A stretch of 64,000 nucleotides of DNA from Ottelia alismoides (GCA_037367405.1 JAZKJV010000603.1:558001-622000); one strand, 5' to 3'; shown: positions 10,850 through 21,884, counted from the stretch's first letter. Notes: generated by a model not told the origin, from the letters alone. Numbers and translations: made by a program.

Positions 10850-12495
10850 GAGCATAGATATCAATCAAGCTCAGCTTGCAACATCTCTGGAAAGACCCCC
10901 TGGCTAGGGCCTTGGTGAGCACATATGATGTCTGATCTCCTGAACTAACATGCGTGGAAAATATGAAGCCTTTATGAATCATGTCTCGAGTGTAGTGATA
11001 GCCTACGTCGAAATGCTTGGTCCTCTCATGGAAGGTTGTATTGTGGGCAACGAAGAGAGCAGTCTGGTTGTTGCATTGGGGTGCATGGGAAGAGGCATCT
11101 CAACTGTTAGATCAGTAAAAACAGATTCGACACACATGATCTCTCTACCAACATGTGTTGTGGCCCTGTATTCTAATTCTGCACTGGATTTGGCAACCAC
11201 TCTCTGCTTCTTGCTCTTCCATGACACCAAGGAACTCCCCATGAACACTGCAAAGTCAAAGGTAGACTTCCTATCCATGAGGCACCTCACATAATATGCA
11301 CAAGCTGTAACGGCAAGGGATATACTTCTATTGAATAGAAGACCGGTGCCAAGTGAGGTCTTCAGATACCTCGGAATCATATGGATTGCATCCATATGTG
11401 CATAACTAGTCTGTTCCATAAACTGACTCACTTTGCTTACTACACATGATATATATGACCTGGTGATAATCACATATAGGAGCTTTCCAACAAGCTCTGC
11501 GTACCTCTTCTTGTCTACCTCTTCAGTGTCATCATCATACAGCTTCATGCTCGGGTCCATGGGAGTAGTGGCAGGCCTACAATCTGCCATAATATGTCTA
11601 ACACTCCCCCCCAGCAGCAAACCTAGGTGGTTATTGCATGCAGACCTCCTCCTATAGGTCACCATAGAGAAATGCATTCTTCGCATAGATGATATAAGGG
11701 ACAATCCCGTGTCACTGCAACAGAAAGAAGAATATGTACTGTAGAATGCCTAGCCACTGGAGAGAAGGTATCATGATAGTCCACTCCATATGTCCGAGTG
11801 AACACATGTGCCACATGTCTCCTCTTGTAGCGATCTACGCTGCCATCTGCTTATTGCTTCACCGTAAACACCCATTTATAGCCAACAACAAATGCTCCTA
11901 TAGGAGTTGTAACAATGCTGCAAGTGTCACACGATTGTAGTGTGGTCATCTCCTTTATGGTAAGATACCAATAACTATCATGTATGGCCTCTTGATATGT
12001 TTGTGGTATCTCCATGGATGATAGTGCCACAACAAATCTCCGGGCATCCTCTGCGAATCAGCCCAAGGAAACATGGGCGGCAAGAAGAGGATATGTAGCA
12101 CAAGTACGTTTTTGCTTCCGTGAAGCAATAGGCACATCTAGATCACTTACCATCTCATGAACCCATAAACTACCCTCTTGAGAGGGCACCTGCTCAACCT
12201 GTAAAGAATCATGTTGCATAGACAACTCAGTAGTGTAATCATTCAAAACAATGTGCTCTTACATACATGGGACATGCTGGATGATGGGGAAGGCCTAGGA
12301 ATAGGGGGAACATTGTGAGACCTCCGAGTAAATACACGTGACAAAAACTGAGTCAAGGTACTGAGTGGCGATTCAGGGGCAGCCATAGGAACATGTGTAG
12401 GTACTGAAGGTGGTGATGGTGGTGGCGGTGGTGGTGGTGGTGAAGACGAATAGGTACAGGAGGGGGTGCATTCATAAGAGGCATGTATACCTCCT
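10850..12495 (-). pseudogene. Copia-1 reverse transcriptase/RNase H remnant
   Basis: On the minus strand 11003-11704 reads MADCRPATTPMDPSMKLYDDD, KLLYVIITR, WKSKKQRVVAKSSAELEYRA: the end of RT and the RNase H. Just upstream (higher coordinates, about 11640-11700) is the early-RT motif NAFLYGDL. The two parts are joined near 11600, so about 350 bp containing the YVDD catalytic box are gone by comparison with Copia-3. 11700-12480 holds the N-terminal RT (RKQKRTCASYP-type linker at about 12090) and a proline-rich linker (GGTGGTGG run 12413-12441). Confidence 0.78.
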
Positions 12496-12503
12496 CATCA
12501 GAG

Positions 12504-12730
12504 CATGGCCTCAAATTTCGGCGAAATTCTGCCGAATTTCAGTTGAATTTCAGTTTCAATGAAAACCAAAATTTGGTAGAAATGGCCTATATCGGCCGAA
12601 ATTTGGGAGGCCATGTTCAAAAATTGATCGAAACGACCGAAATTTCGGTCGAATTTCAACTGAAATTCGGTCGAAATTTTGTTTCGGTCACTCACCGAAA
12701 CAAAACCGAAATCCGACATTTAAGGCCTCG
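12504..12730. mobile_element. Short hAT-like element, CGAAATTT family, copy 1
   Basis: 227 bp flanked by perfect 8-bp duplications CATCAGAG (12496-12503, 12731-12738). Termini CATGGCCTCAAATTTCGG and, inverted, CGAGGCCTTAAATGTCGG. The interior is filled with CGAAATTTC-like repeats in both orientations. A longer copy is at 52587-53404. Confidence 0.9.
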
Positions 12731-12772
12731 CATCAGAGTTAGATAGAGTCGACGTGTAACCTATATGAGAGA

Positions 12773-12989
12773 TGTTAGAGTTGTTATATTTACATTTATA
12801 TTTGTAACCCTTCGGGTTCCGTAACACCCCATGACCCTTCAGGTTCCATAACCCTCTGTGACCCTTCGAGTTCCGTAACCCCCTACGACCCTTCGGCTTC
12901 CATAACTCTTGTACTCTCTAGGGTGTTCTCTCTATATAAGAGATCCTACCTCTATGGAATAAACCTCTCATTTGTTCCTCTTCTCAACA
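12773..12989 (+). mobile_element. Solo LTR with TSD AGAGA
   Basis: Starts TGTTAGAG and ends CTCAACA, flanked by the perfect 5-bp duplication AGAGA (12768-12772, 12990-12994). It contains four tandem copies of a unit of about 28 bp (core GACCCTTCGGGTTCCGTAAC) at about 12815-12905 and a TATATAAG box near 12933. No internal retroelement sequence adjoins, so it is a solo LTR or a very short element. Orientation is inferred from the TATA box. Confidence 0.85.
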
Positions 12990-12994
12990 AGAGA

Positions 12995-13700
12995 AATACA
13001 TAATTGACTCAAAGGTGACATCAGCACTTATAAAGTATTTCCACCGAAGCAGATCAAAACGGTACCCCTTCTGGGTATGAGAGTAGCCTACAAAGACACT
13101 TGACAGCTCTAAGGGAGAGCTTGTCATAACCAGGCGTCAGATTGTGAACAAGGCTACAGAGCCAAACATTCGGGGTGTAATGAAGAGTAGTTTCTTCTCG
13201 GGAAATGCAATCAGAAATGAATCTTTTCTCCTAAAATAGAAGATGGCATACAGTTCACCAAGTAACAAGATGTGACGACCGCATTACCTCAATAAGAGTG
13301 AGGGGCACGACTCTGGATCAAAAGGGCATGGGTCACATCGAGTAAGTGACGGTGTTTGGGTTCAGCAGCACCATTCTGCTGGATGTGTAGGCATACTAGG
13401 TCTGGTGTATGATGCCAAGAGACCTGAAGAACTTGGATAGTTGTAAAGTACAAAACTCTAAGGCATTGTTAGATTGTAAATGCTTGACCATATCAGAAAA
13501 ATTATTCTTTATTTCATTAATAAAGGCTCTAGTGATAGACCCAACTGTAGACTTATTCTTTAACAGAAAGACTCAAGAAAGTATGGAATAGTCATTCACA
13601 ACAACAAGATAAAAACAATATCTCTGGTGATCAGGAACACAACTGGGACCCCAAATACCTAAGTAAATAAGCTCAAATAATTGATTACTGATGCAACTTT
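12995..13700 (-). pseudogene. Copia-1 integrase remnant
   Basis: Minus-strand fragments: YLVVVNDYSILS, VFLLKNKSTVGS, NALEFCTLQLSKFFRSLGIIHQT, KYFISADVTFES. These are the Copia integrase core and C-terminal parts. Several stops and frame changes. The solo LTR interrupts the C-terminal MYFSPTGDRL-type segment. Confidence 0.75.
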
Positions 13701-14912
13701 AACGACCAAGAAAGAAGAGTGGTGATGCTTCACAAGCTGGAAAACCTCGCACTGAAGGAAGATCGCGTAGAAATCTATGGGAAGACATGACACGACTCCA
13801 CAAAGGAAAGTGGTCAAAACGAAGATGCCACAAGTAGGGTGAGACTGGTCCAGTAAGGAATAGTAGAGGCACCAGTATGAGGAGGTTGGACCGGTCTGTA
13901 AAGCCCCCGCTGCTCACGGCCACATCAATCACCCAGCCTGTGAGTATGTCCTGAAACACAAGAGAAGATGGGTAGGATCAAAAATGGCACGACAATGCAG
14001 ATCCTTCGTGATCTGACTAATAGAAAGCAAGTTCATCTGAAAATCAGAAGCACATACAACATTCTGCAAGCACGTGGATGGGATCAAATGCACCTCCTCA
14101 TGTTCTGTGATGGGTAAGTAAACCTCATTCGGAATGACTACCCATCTACCAAGGAGTATAGACCTATAGGAACGGAACTTTGATCTGTCTCCACACAGAT
14201 AGTGGGAAGCGCCCGAGTCCATGATCCACTCTATCATATATGTCCGACTGCAACTGGTAAAAGCATAAGCTATACCTGAGAAGCTCGAAAAGGCTCTTAC
14301 AGCAGTTGCAACATCTGGGAAACATGTAGTGGTGCCTACAACATGAGTCATTATCTCCCTTAGACGGGAGACAATATCGTCAAGACATGAATCTCCCTGA
14401 GGAGCTGAACTATCTGGAGGCTCAATCTGATTGGTCACACAAGCAGATGCAGGGTACCCATGCTCCTGATAGCATGTGTCCTCCGAATCATATGGACAAT
14501 GACAGTAGGTGCAGGGGCCACGCTGACATCCACCTCCTCTACCACGGGGATGATGCCCTCTAAATTGTATAGAACCTCGCCTACCGTGAGATGCAGGCAT
14601 CGCTAAGGAGGTATGTATGGTAGAAGCAGGTGGGAGAAGCAGCCTGTTGTGGCAACTGTAGGCCTCCTCCATGGAAGATATGGTCACGCATGTAAGAAGT
14701 GTATGCGGCCTCATACTACGAATCCAGGGCAACCTCTGTAAGAAGTGTGTGTGGCCTCATGCTTCGTAGAAGTTGTAACAGGCATGAAGTTGTGAAGCGT
14801 CTCAAACATGCTGCGAAGCAATGAGTAGAATGTATGAAGAGGATGGAAATTCTGCTTTGTTGTATATATATCAAACTGTAGCTGAAGAACCTTAGCTTCA
14901 TTCATTGCCTAT
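13700..14912 (-). pseudogene. Copia-1 gag C-terminus and protease
   Basis: The minus-strand frame 13929-14732 has a zinc-knuckle-like CTYCHCPYDSEDTCY (the knuckle His has been replaced), protease motif EWIMDSGASHYLCGD, and NLLSISQITKDLHCRAIFDP of the GAG-pre-integrase region. 14711-14905 gives gag residues KVLQLQFDIYTTKQN. In Copia-3 the equivalent parts are collinear, confirming the assignment. Confidence 0.8.
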
Positions 14913-14929
14913 GCATGCGTGGCTACCAG

Positions 14930-16083
14930 CATGGTATTAAAAAATGTGGGCCTCTTTTAAGTCTCGAGGCGTATGCCTCAGGTGGTTGAGGCGTAGCCTC
15001 GAGACGTTCTATCTCGAGGCAGTCGAGGCATTTTCCGAGGCGTTTTTGCTTTTTTAAAGTATTTCTTATGATTTTAATTATCTACATGGGGGTTTAAGAA
15101 GCCTATAAATATATACTTGTTTAGGATAATGATTATACAAGTTAAATGCCTAAATCTGATGTTTCTTTCGTGCCCATAACTTCATATTTATTATTAATTA
15201 TGTCTAATTATTTCAGCAAACTGCTTCATATTTACTATTAATAATGTCTAACTATTACTTATGCCTAAATCTGATGTTTTTCGTGCCCAAAATAGAAGGA
15301 TCCATATACCCGAATACAAATAGAACCGTTCTTGAAAATTTTCGTCAGGAGCGCTGCCCCCACACCCCCGCAGGGGAGGGCACACCTGCTCCCCCCTAGA
15401 CCCCCCCCCCCAGGCTCGCTGACCGGGCAGCGAGACCCCCGTCTTGTTGGGGTATGGTACAGCAGGTGGGTTGCACACTACATACACAATTTTTCAACAA
15501 ATGGTCATATGATTAGGATTCAAGGTATATCAACAATTCGACATATATTTAATCGTACTTTTATTATAATAATATTTTAAAGATTTGTTCGAACTGGATA
15601 GGATTCGTGGTTTCTCTCGCGATTACATATTATATGTTAGACACAACATAAATTTTTTCGACGTATATTTAATCGTACTTTTAATTACAATAATATTTCA
15701 AATAGATATGTATTTTTTAATTTTTTCGCAACATTTATTGATGACGAATCCCTTTTTTGATTGGATGAAAATGTGTAGAAAGGGATAATGATATTGTCCT
15801 ATCTTATATTTTGGGGTTCTTATCTCTATTATTTCATCATATCTTATAGTGTTAAGTATTGTATGTTGGGCAGAGAACATATAATTACATTGATATTTTT
15901 TTTAATACAAAAAAGGGGGTGGCATATGATGGTGAACGCCCCTGAGGATTAATTAATTAAAAAGTAATAACATTGACATATATATAATTATAGTTTTATG
16001 CATAGTTTTCTCTATAAACTGAGGCTTGCATCTCGATTTCGAGGAAAACGTCTCGTTTTGCCTTTAACTTTTTTTAAACCTTG
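14930..16083. mobile_element. Non-autonomous hAT, GAGGCG family, copy 2 (inverted)
   Basis: 1154 bp in Copia-1 gag, flanked by GCTACCAG (14922-14929) and GCTGCCAG (16084-16091), 7 of 8 identical. Ends CATGGTATTAAAAAATG and, inverted, CAAGGTTTAAAAAAAG. GAGGCG-type repeats at both ends; the GC-rich block at about 15340-15455 is the reverse complement of that in copy 1. Confidence 0.9.
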
Positions 16084-16091
16084 GCTGCCAG

Positions 16092-16468
16092 AATACACCA
16101 CATGGCTTTAGTTGTGGGCCGATTCATAATATCATTGGTGATCTCTGTGGTAAGGGTCACAAAGAGCCAAATGCGCGCATACGTGTCATCTTGCTTCTAC
16201 GAAGCATTGTCCCCAGTCTTATATGTCAGCTCGGGCTTAGTCAGAATGTGCTCCTTGTTAATGTACTGCATAAGGTCATAAACTGCATGGACCACAACTT
16301 GTACTTGATTTCATCCATCTTCGCGATGGGAGCTGGACTCATGAAGGCACCGGACGAAGCGAAAACATCACTCTCGTTCTTTGACATGATGAGAAAGAAG
16401 GCCGAAATGGAACTCAAGTGTGGAGAAGGATCGATCTGAGCGAGCCTACATGATATAAACTCATACAA
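16092..16468 (-). pseudogene. Copia-1 gag N-terminus
   Basis: The minus strand reads MSKNESDVFASSGAFMSPAPIAKMDEIKYKLWSMQFM (start at 16387) and, in a shifted frame, continues towards MWCILA at the hAT insertion point. Compare Copia-3 gag at 43105, which starts MSENKVDVLATG. A frameshift after WSMQFM breaks the gene. Confidence 0.75.
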
Positions 16469-16986
16469 CCATCCTCATCGCTCCTCGGGCCACGCTAGGA
16501 CAGGACAACATGATTTATAGGTCTGAAATTACATTTTTCAATCAAAATCAGACCGTTTCAGACCACAATTTAACGACAGAGAGGAGGGAGAACACCCACG
16601 GGGCCCGTCGGAGGCGTTGAAGGCTGCTTGGAAGGGGTCGCAGACACCTGCAGCAACCTGTTGGAGTGTACAGCAGCAGGTGGTTGCGGCACCACGATGC
16701 TGCGAAGGGGGCAGCAGCGTACAGTGCGAGGAGCGGTCGCATGGGAGGTGGTGGTGTAGGTAGGAGGCAGTAGCGCGCGCAGGGCTACCACATAGGAGAC
16801 GGCGGCGGGCATGGGGTTGCCGCGTGGTAGGTAGGGCACACGCAAGGCTTCAGTGCGGAAGGAAGGAGACGGCGACGATGGTAGGCGTGAGAGGCGGCAG
16901 TGCGCGACGTGAGGGAGGGTGGCGGGTGGGGGCTAGGGCACGGGTAAGGTACGAGAACTTTGGTCTAGTGGCGTCGCTCTGATAAC
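16469..16986 (-). other. Copia-1 leader with primer-binding site
   Basis: GC-rich untranslated leader between gag and the right-hand LTR. A stretch near 16513-16560 (GATTTATAGGTCTGAAATTA) is shared with the Copia-2 leader near 36671. The primer site is at about 16975-16988. Confidence 0.65.
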
Positions 16987-17106
16987 ATGTTAGGAGAAAA
17001 TAATAACTTGCTATTCATGAGGCCATAGGTTGGGTAAATTACATAAAGAAGGCGGAAAGGAATGGGGAATACATAAAAGAGATAAAATATAATAAATATC
17101 TCAACA
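16987..17106 (-). repeat. Copia-1 5' LTR
   Basis: About 120 bp. On the minus strand it begins TGTTGAGATATTTATTAT and ends TCTCCTAACA. It is shorter than the 145-bp 3' LTR, mainly through loss of the TATATA-containing segment. Confidence 0.7.
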
Positions 17107-17400
17107 TACATATCAGATTTGCACCCATATGTTGACAAACTTGCAGTTATATTGAAGCTTTCACATATGGAATCATCAACAACTATTGCAACAACATTAA
17201 CTCCAAATATTGTTGAATACATTCTTGGCATCCGCAAATTAACAACACGTCGTGGGGTGACCCGATGCTTATCGGTACAGTGGACAAGACATCTTTTGGA
17301 GGACAGTTCGTGAATCGAGGAGCATGAGTTAAAAGAGATCATCCCTGACCTCCTGCCAAGCTACTATGATGTTATCTTGTCGAAGCAAGATTCTTCTAGA
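17107..17400 (+). pseudogene. Gypsy integrase tail and chromodomain
   Basis: After YISDLHPYV (17107) the frame reads IVEYILGIRKLTTRRGVTR-CLSVQW, then a TGA, then IEEHELKEIIPDLLPSYYD. This matches the chromodomain plan (V..IL..R...RRG...YLV.W, W-I-E-E-L) of plant chromoviruses. The TGA at 17311-17313 replaces an expected Trp codon. Chromodomains direct insertion into heterochromatin. Confidence 0.7.
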
Positions 17401-17401
17401 C

Positions 17402-17411
17402 AAAGGGGAAT
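17402..17411 (+). other. Gypsy polypurine tract
   Basis: AAAGGGGAA directly before the putative 3' LTR start (TGATGTGG). Position after the chromodomain stop fits the plus-strand primer. Confidence 0.5.
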
Positions 17412-18600
17412 TGATGTGGTTCAGGCCCAAACAGGAGCAAGCAAAAGCAAATTCAGCAACAAAATATTAAGTCTAAGGATCCTCTTGTAATGTGTTAAAA
17501 CCTAAGGGCTTTTATGTAAATTTTCCTTTTTTTAGTTTGTTTTAAGTCTGTGGCTTGGATGGTGTAGCCCGATGCATTCTCACCAAAGCCTATACATTGG
17601 ACAACCCCATGTGATTGCCACCCACTCCTTTTTGTCTTTTAGGAGGCATGCTATGTTATAAAAGGGGGGAATAGCAAGGGGATACAACAGCAATTGAGAA
17701 ATAAAAATTGAGATATAAAAAAAATAAGGGTCTACCCCTCTCCCCTTCCTAGGCCCTATCTCTCTTCTCCTCCTCCTTCCAGCTCTCCCTCTTCCCTTCT
17801 CCCACCAGCTCTCCTTCTCCTGCAGCAGTCGCAGCACCACTGCTTCCCTTCTCTCCCGGTAGAAACTCCGCCGCCATCCTTCTTCCCCAACAACTGACCC
17901 TATTTTACCAACAGCAGTCCAACCACAACACCACTCCTGCTAGCAGCCCTCCATTTTGTGGTCTGTCACCTTCCTTCATCGGCCACCTTTTACACCGTCA
18001 ACACCCAACCTTGAACCAACGACAGCCACCACAGTCACTGTCACACTCTCGTCTAGTGCCATGTTCCCCCTTCTTCCTGCGGTCATTTTGACTAGGGTTT
18101 GTCATTTTCTGCCTATTTTATGTTGTTTATTCAAAGGTCTGAACAGAAAGTCTACTACTTATTTTTTCAAGGACTGAATTCCAATAACTATTATTATCTT
18201 AGTTCGGACTTTCATTTTTTTATTATGACATATATCTGCAACAGTCGTACCTTTAGATTCCCCGTGAATTCTCTCGTCTGCCTCGTTTTCTGGTTGCATG
18301 ATGTTCCCAGTTCAGAGTCAGCTACCATTAATTTTATTGACAAGAAATCGATTGCGTTATCTGCTGGCCATGTTGAAACTCTTTGGATTTTTGCTAGAAC
18401 GTAATTCGTGCAGAGCAAGTTATTAGTTCTAAATTCCTAATTATTTGTTTATTGGTGCTTTGTGCTGGTCAAGTCTCTGGGATTTCCACTTTAGTTTGTT
18501 CTCCTCATTGGGAGCTACAGCAACCAAGTCCTACCACAATCTAGTTATTAATTCCATTTGGCAATTAGGAGGTTTTAAAAATTACCAGACATTGTGTCAA
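17412..18600 (+). repeat. Gypsy 3' LTR (minimum extent)
   Basis: Begins after the purine tract. It has a pyrimidine-rich region at 17735-17900, and 18100-18573 matches the split 5' LTR. The 3' boundary is not resolved; 18600-18830 may still belong to it. Confidence 0.55.
17657..17664 (+). promoter_or_regulatory. Probable TATA box in the gypsy LTR
   Basis: TATAAAAG about 245 bp into the LTR, followed by a C/T-rich transcribed-leader-like stretch. Confidence 0.45.
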
Positions 18601-19467
18601 AGATACGCCTTAATAGATCAACCACGGAGCATTCCCTCTTTGAGAAGAAATCAAAAAAAAAGGGAACTATTGCTATGCGTTGAGGTATTAATTATCTTTT
18701 ATCCTTTCTATGCATTCACTTTTCTCTTTGTCTGCTTTATGTAATGGAGGACTCTAAAGCATCATAAATAAGCAACTTATTATTTTCTCGTCACATTGAA
18801 TCAAAGCTACAGTCCTGCACTAAAGTTCTCGTGCTCCGAGCCCTAACCCTACTTGTCGCCCCTCTCCTTGGGTGCAGTGTGCTGCCACCGCTGCCAGCGG
18901 TCCCTGCGTGTCACCACCGCCTCCAGAGGCCCTTGCACGTCGCCTCCAGCAGCCTTTACACGCTCTCCGTGCTGCCGCTGGGGCTCTTCTGGCCCACCTT
19001 GCGATGCCTCTACCACCGCTGGGACACCACTGGCAGTTCCGCAGTCACGGCTGGGACACCCTCATTGCCACCTTGCGATACTCTTGTTTACAACCAATAT
19101 ACCAAATTTCCATGAAATAGCTTGACAGTAACGCCATAAAAAATGATCTTAATATGCGGTCAAAAAGAACGAGGCCACTAGAAAATGACTCACTGGGTTT
19201 CACACAGACAATAAATCGACATCACCCAAAAACTCACAGATCCGAAACAGAGGAAACAAGATAGTCATCCGCGAACACACGCGCATGACATTTAAACATC
19301 AACGCAGGAACAGGAGATCTACACGCCTAAAAAGCGACGTTAAGGAATAACGAAAAAGGCGGAAAAAGATCACGACTTGCGCTTCTAAAGTTTATCAATC
19401 CAGGAAAATTGCAATAGATCCGAGGAACCCATACAAGAAGACCCCAATTAACGAGACAAAAACCAAC
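18601..19467. other. Unassigned region, probably intron 1 of the transporter gene
   Basis: 18601-18830 is AT-rich. 18831-19115 is a GC-rich block with open frames in all three plus frames, so not convincing as coding. 19130-19467 lies directly downstream of the splice donor of the minus-strand transporter exon. No transporter exon 2 was found here. Confidence 0.4.
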
Positions 19468-19548
19468 CTGCGTGACCTCGGCAGAAGTTACCCATATGAT
19501 GACCACAGTGGCAATGAGGAACAATCCGGCCTTGTACCTCCAACCCAT
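19468..19548 (-). CDS. SLC35F5/EamA-like transporter, first coding exon (27 codons)
   Basis: The minus strand reads ATG then GWRYKAGLFLIATVVIIW and VTSAEVTQ, followed at once by a splice donor (CAG|GTTGGT at 19468/19467). The conserved N-terminus MGWRYKAGLFLI...IWVTSAEVTQ is that of the plant SLC35F5-like solute carrier family (EamA/drug-metabolite transporter fold), proteins of endomembrane or vacuolar membranes. The hydrophobic run is the first membrane segment. The next exon would lie to the left; only the gypsy/hAT/Copia pile is seen there. Exons from the middle of the same family lie at 40110-40690 on the same strand, upstream of this exon, so the two cannot be one normally ordered gene. 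Confidence 0.82.
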
Positions 19549-20000
19549 CTCGTTCTTTGGTGCTCACAACAGCCCCAACCCCGAAAGACAGCTACTTTTT
19601 GCAGATCTCAGCCCTTTGCAGCCGACCCCTCGCAGAGCCGCCGACGATCACCGATGGATCTCATGACCTGAGAAGTTGGCGCGTGACGATGGGGAGGAAG
19701 AAAGCTCCGGTCTTCTGAATTGTGGTTCCTTGCAGGAGAGATTTCTTTGTCAGCAAGAAGACGGAAGTGCGGGAGGAGAACCAAAGATCGTGGGGAGGAA
19801 ATGGAATCGCCCCTAATTTCTCTGACCAAACGAATCCGTCTCGCTCCTTTTCCCCCCTCGGAGAGCAGTGCGTGTTCAGTGCGGCTAACCTCGAGATTTA
19901 GAATTGGAAAACTATTGCTCACTCTTGAGTCAGCAAGAGTGAACAATAGATTTCTAATTCCCAATTAAGATATTAGATTAGATTAGATTTATTTGTTTTA
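19549..20000 (-). promoter_or_regulatory. 5' UTR/promoter region of the transporter exon
   Basis: Moderately GC-rich sequence upstream of the start codon on the minus strand. It is low in stops but without recognised coding. It should contain the 5' UTR, perhaps a leader intron, and the promoter. No clear TATA box was identified. Confidence 0.45.
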
Positions 20001-20519
20001 GAACTTTGATTTAATTATTTGAACGGTCCCGACTCCCGATCTCTTGAGAATTCAGTTTGTTTGAAAAGTAAGTTATAATCCAATATTTATTCATTTAGCA
20101 GTCAATACAGAGCATGGTCTTAGAAATGCATATGAGATCATGGAATGACGAAAATAACGATAAAATGATAATCAAACATGATTCAACTGGTTGGTCCAAT
20201 CTAATGGAATGGACCCATCGAGCTCAAAACTAAGCGGTAGTGAAAAAATTAAAAAAAAATCAAGCATGCAAAGCCTTCAACTATATATGGAAGATTCATA
20301 AAGGTTATTGTTTACATGCATATGCCCTTAGATTATCTATATCCGGTTTTCCCAATTCAGAAAATTGATTATATATAACTTACTCGTTAAGTGAAAGATT
20401 CATAAAGGGTATCTCATATGCACATACACTATATACAGAGAAGAAAATGAGGTTCTCCGGCTCCATTTTCTGGTATTTTTTTAATTTTTTTTAAAAAATA
20501 AAGGCATATATAGAGAGAG
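20001..20519. other. AT-rich intergenic sequence
   Basis: No gene or repeat recognised. Ends in a TA-rich stretch (about 20505-20515) before the first of four MITEs. Confidence 0.5.
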
Positions 20520-20692
20520 GGTTGATCGTGTTAGAGTCAAAAGTTGTGAGAGCATTAGAACAGTGAATCTAGACCACTGGATTATGCTCTTCTCTCTCCT
20601 CCTGCATTAATCAGGAGAGAGATGACAGAATTTAGTGGTCCAGAATAATTGCCCTCATGATCTCACAGTTTTTGGCTCTCACAGGCTCAGCC
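20520..20692. mobile_element. Fold-back MITE a
   Basis: The left half beginning GGTTGATCGTGTTAGAG is the imperfect reverse complement of the right half, which ends in GGCTCAGCC. The two arms (about 75 bp each) meet around CTCCTGCATTAATCAGGAG at about 20606. Flanked by TA-rich sequence on both sides, (TA)n on the right. Confidence 0.75.
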
Positions 20693-20727
20693 ATATATAT
20701 AAATATATATATATATATATATGGTAA

Positions 20728-21088
20728 AATGGGGCTACCCCCAGGGGGTAGCTAACTTAGCTCCCCCACCTCATTTTCTCCATTTTTATTTTTTTTGAAA
20801 AATAAAATTATGTAAAGTTGTTATTATATCTCTATATTGTGTCATTCAAATTTCGTGAGAAACAGAGACTCCTACAGCCTCCATCCAGACAGGGTTGATT
20901 TAAAAAATCCCATGATCAATAAAAAATGATTGTTTAGATGGATGTCGTAGGTTCGCACGAAATTTGAATGGCGTAATATAGGGATATAGTGATGAATATT
21001 CACGAAAGAAATTTTCAAAAAAAAACAACAAAAAAACTAGGAAAAAAGGAGGGAGCTAAGTTAGCTCCCCCTAGGGGGCAGCCTCATT
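20728..21088. mobile_element. Fold-back MITE b
   Basis: About 361 bp. The left end AATGGGGCTACCCCCAGG and the inverted right end AATGAGGCTGCCCCCTAGG share the following GGGG-AGCTAACTTAGCTCCC block. Inner arms also match (TTCGTGAGAAACAGAGACTCCTA versus a diverged inverse). Preceded by (TA)n, followed by a C run and (CA)n. Confidence 0.85.
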
Positions 21089-21148
21089 CCCCCCCCCCCC
21101 CACACACACACACACACGCACACACACACACACATATATATATATATA
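21089..21148. repeat. Microsatellite: poly-C, (CA)n, (TA)n
   Basis: C run 21089-21101, (CA)n with one GCA interruption to about 21133, (TA)n to about 21148. Lies exactly between MITE b and MITE c. Confidence 0.95.
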
Positions 21149-21154
21149 GAGGTA

Positions 21155-21531
21155 AATGGGGCTGCCCCCAGGGAGTAGCCAACTTGGCTACTCCCACCCC
21201 TATTTTTCCCTCATTTTTTTATTTTTTTTAAAATAATAATTTGTTTATTCATCATTATATCCTTCTCACATTCTATTAAAATTTCGTCAGAAACAGAGAC
21301 TCCTACGGCCTCCATCCACACATGGTCGATTTAAAAAATCCTGCGGCCGTTAAAAAAATGACGTCTGGATGGAGGGCTTAGGAGTCTCTGTTTCTGACGA
21401 AATTTTAATAGGATGTGAGAGGGATATAATGATGAATATACAAATTATTATTTTCCAAAAAAATAAAAAAAATGAGGGAAAAATAGGGGTGGGAGTAGCC
21501 AAGTTGGCTACTCACTGGGGGCAGCCCCATT
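21155..21531. mobile_element. Fold-back MITE c (same family as b)
   Basis: About 377 bp. The left end AATGGGGCTGCCCCCAGG and the inverted right end AATGGGGCTGCCCCCAGT flank matching GAGTAGCCAACTTGGCTACT blocks. The central arms (GTCAGAAACAGAGACTCCTA) are nearly perfect inverted repeats, so it is almost completely self-complementary. (TA)n on both sides. Confidence 0.88.
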
Positions 21532-21558
21532 TTGCCCATATATATATATATATATATA
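21532..21558. repeat. (TA)n microsatellite
   Basis: TA repeat 21539-21558 between MITE c and MITE d. Confidence 0.9.
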
Positions 21559-21881
21559 GGAAATATTTCAAATGAGGTGCACCTTTCCTGGATGCATGGA
21601 AAGCCACGTCAATTTAAGCATTTATTCTATTTATTTTACACATTCTAACTCCATAAATTTAATATTAAATATTAATATAATATGTATATCATGAAAAATT
21701 TATGAAAATATTACTATATTTGACATTAAAAGTTTGTTACAATATGGATGATATATTTTACATAATTGTATAATCGTCAGTATTTTACAATATGTAGTTT
21801 AAATTTACAAAATTGTTACGTAATTTACAAATTTGATAGTGGCTTTCTGAATTTTAGGAAAGACCCACCTCATTAGAAGGG

Positions 21882-21884
<3 letters not shown>
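21559..21884. mobile_element. Fold-back MITE d
   Basis: The left end ...TTTCAAATGAGGTGCACC and the inverted right end ...TTCTAATGAGGTGGGTC are imperfect inverted repeats. The interior is AT-rich. A (TA)n tract continues on both sides (21885-21915 right). Sequences like its end recur near 24245 and 27070. Confidence 0.65.

Larger units (their letters stand above)
10690..17106 (-). mobile_element. Copia-1: antisense Ty1/copia element nested in the gypsy
   Basis: Left LTR 10690-10834 (3' LTR), right LTR about 16987-17106 (5' LTR, beginning TGTTGAGATATT on the minus strand). A primer site next to the right LTR reads TGTTATCAGAGC on the minus strand, one base from the initiator-Met consensus TGGTATCAGAGC. 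The minus strand carries gag, protease, integrase, RT and RNase H in Copia order. Three later insertions are nested in it: 12504-12730, 12773-12989 and 14930-16083. I did not find a matching 5-bp host duplication, probably because of decay. Confidence 0.85.
1..18600 (+). mobile_element. Ty3/gypsy chromovirus skeleton, heavily decayed and nested
   Basis: The remnants lie in the order gag (about 6640-7240), protease (7780-8130), RT (8620-9140), RNase H (9340-9690), integrase (9720-10680) and chromodomain (17110-17400). That is the Ty3/gypsy order, and the chromodomain at the integrase end marks a chromovirus. All parts are on the plus strand and full of stops, frameshifts and deletions. Two LTR portions are recognised by mutual similarity: 1-149 joined to 5481-5612 matches about 18100-18573. 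The 5' LTR is split by a hAT element and the integrase tail by Copia-1. The window begins inside the 5' LTR, about 690 bp from its start if the 3' LTR starts at 17412. The element cannot be active. Lineage within the chromoviruses is not decided. Confidence 0.72.

Noticed and set aside
10690..17106. 5-bp target duplication for Copia-1
   Set aside because: Flanks CTTAA and TACAT do not match. Nearby TACTT/TACAT similarity requires shifting one end by two bases, so it was not claimed.
18831..19125. GC-rich frames as a transporter exon or new gene
   Set aside because: Three overlapping plus frames are open over the same bases with no conserved motif, and the strand is opposite to the transporter.
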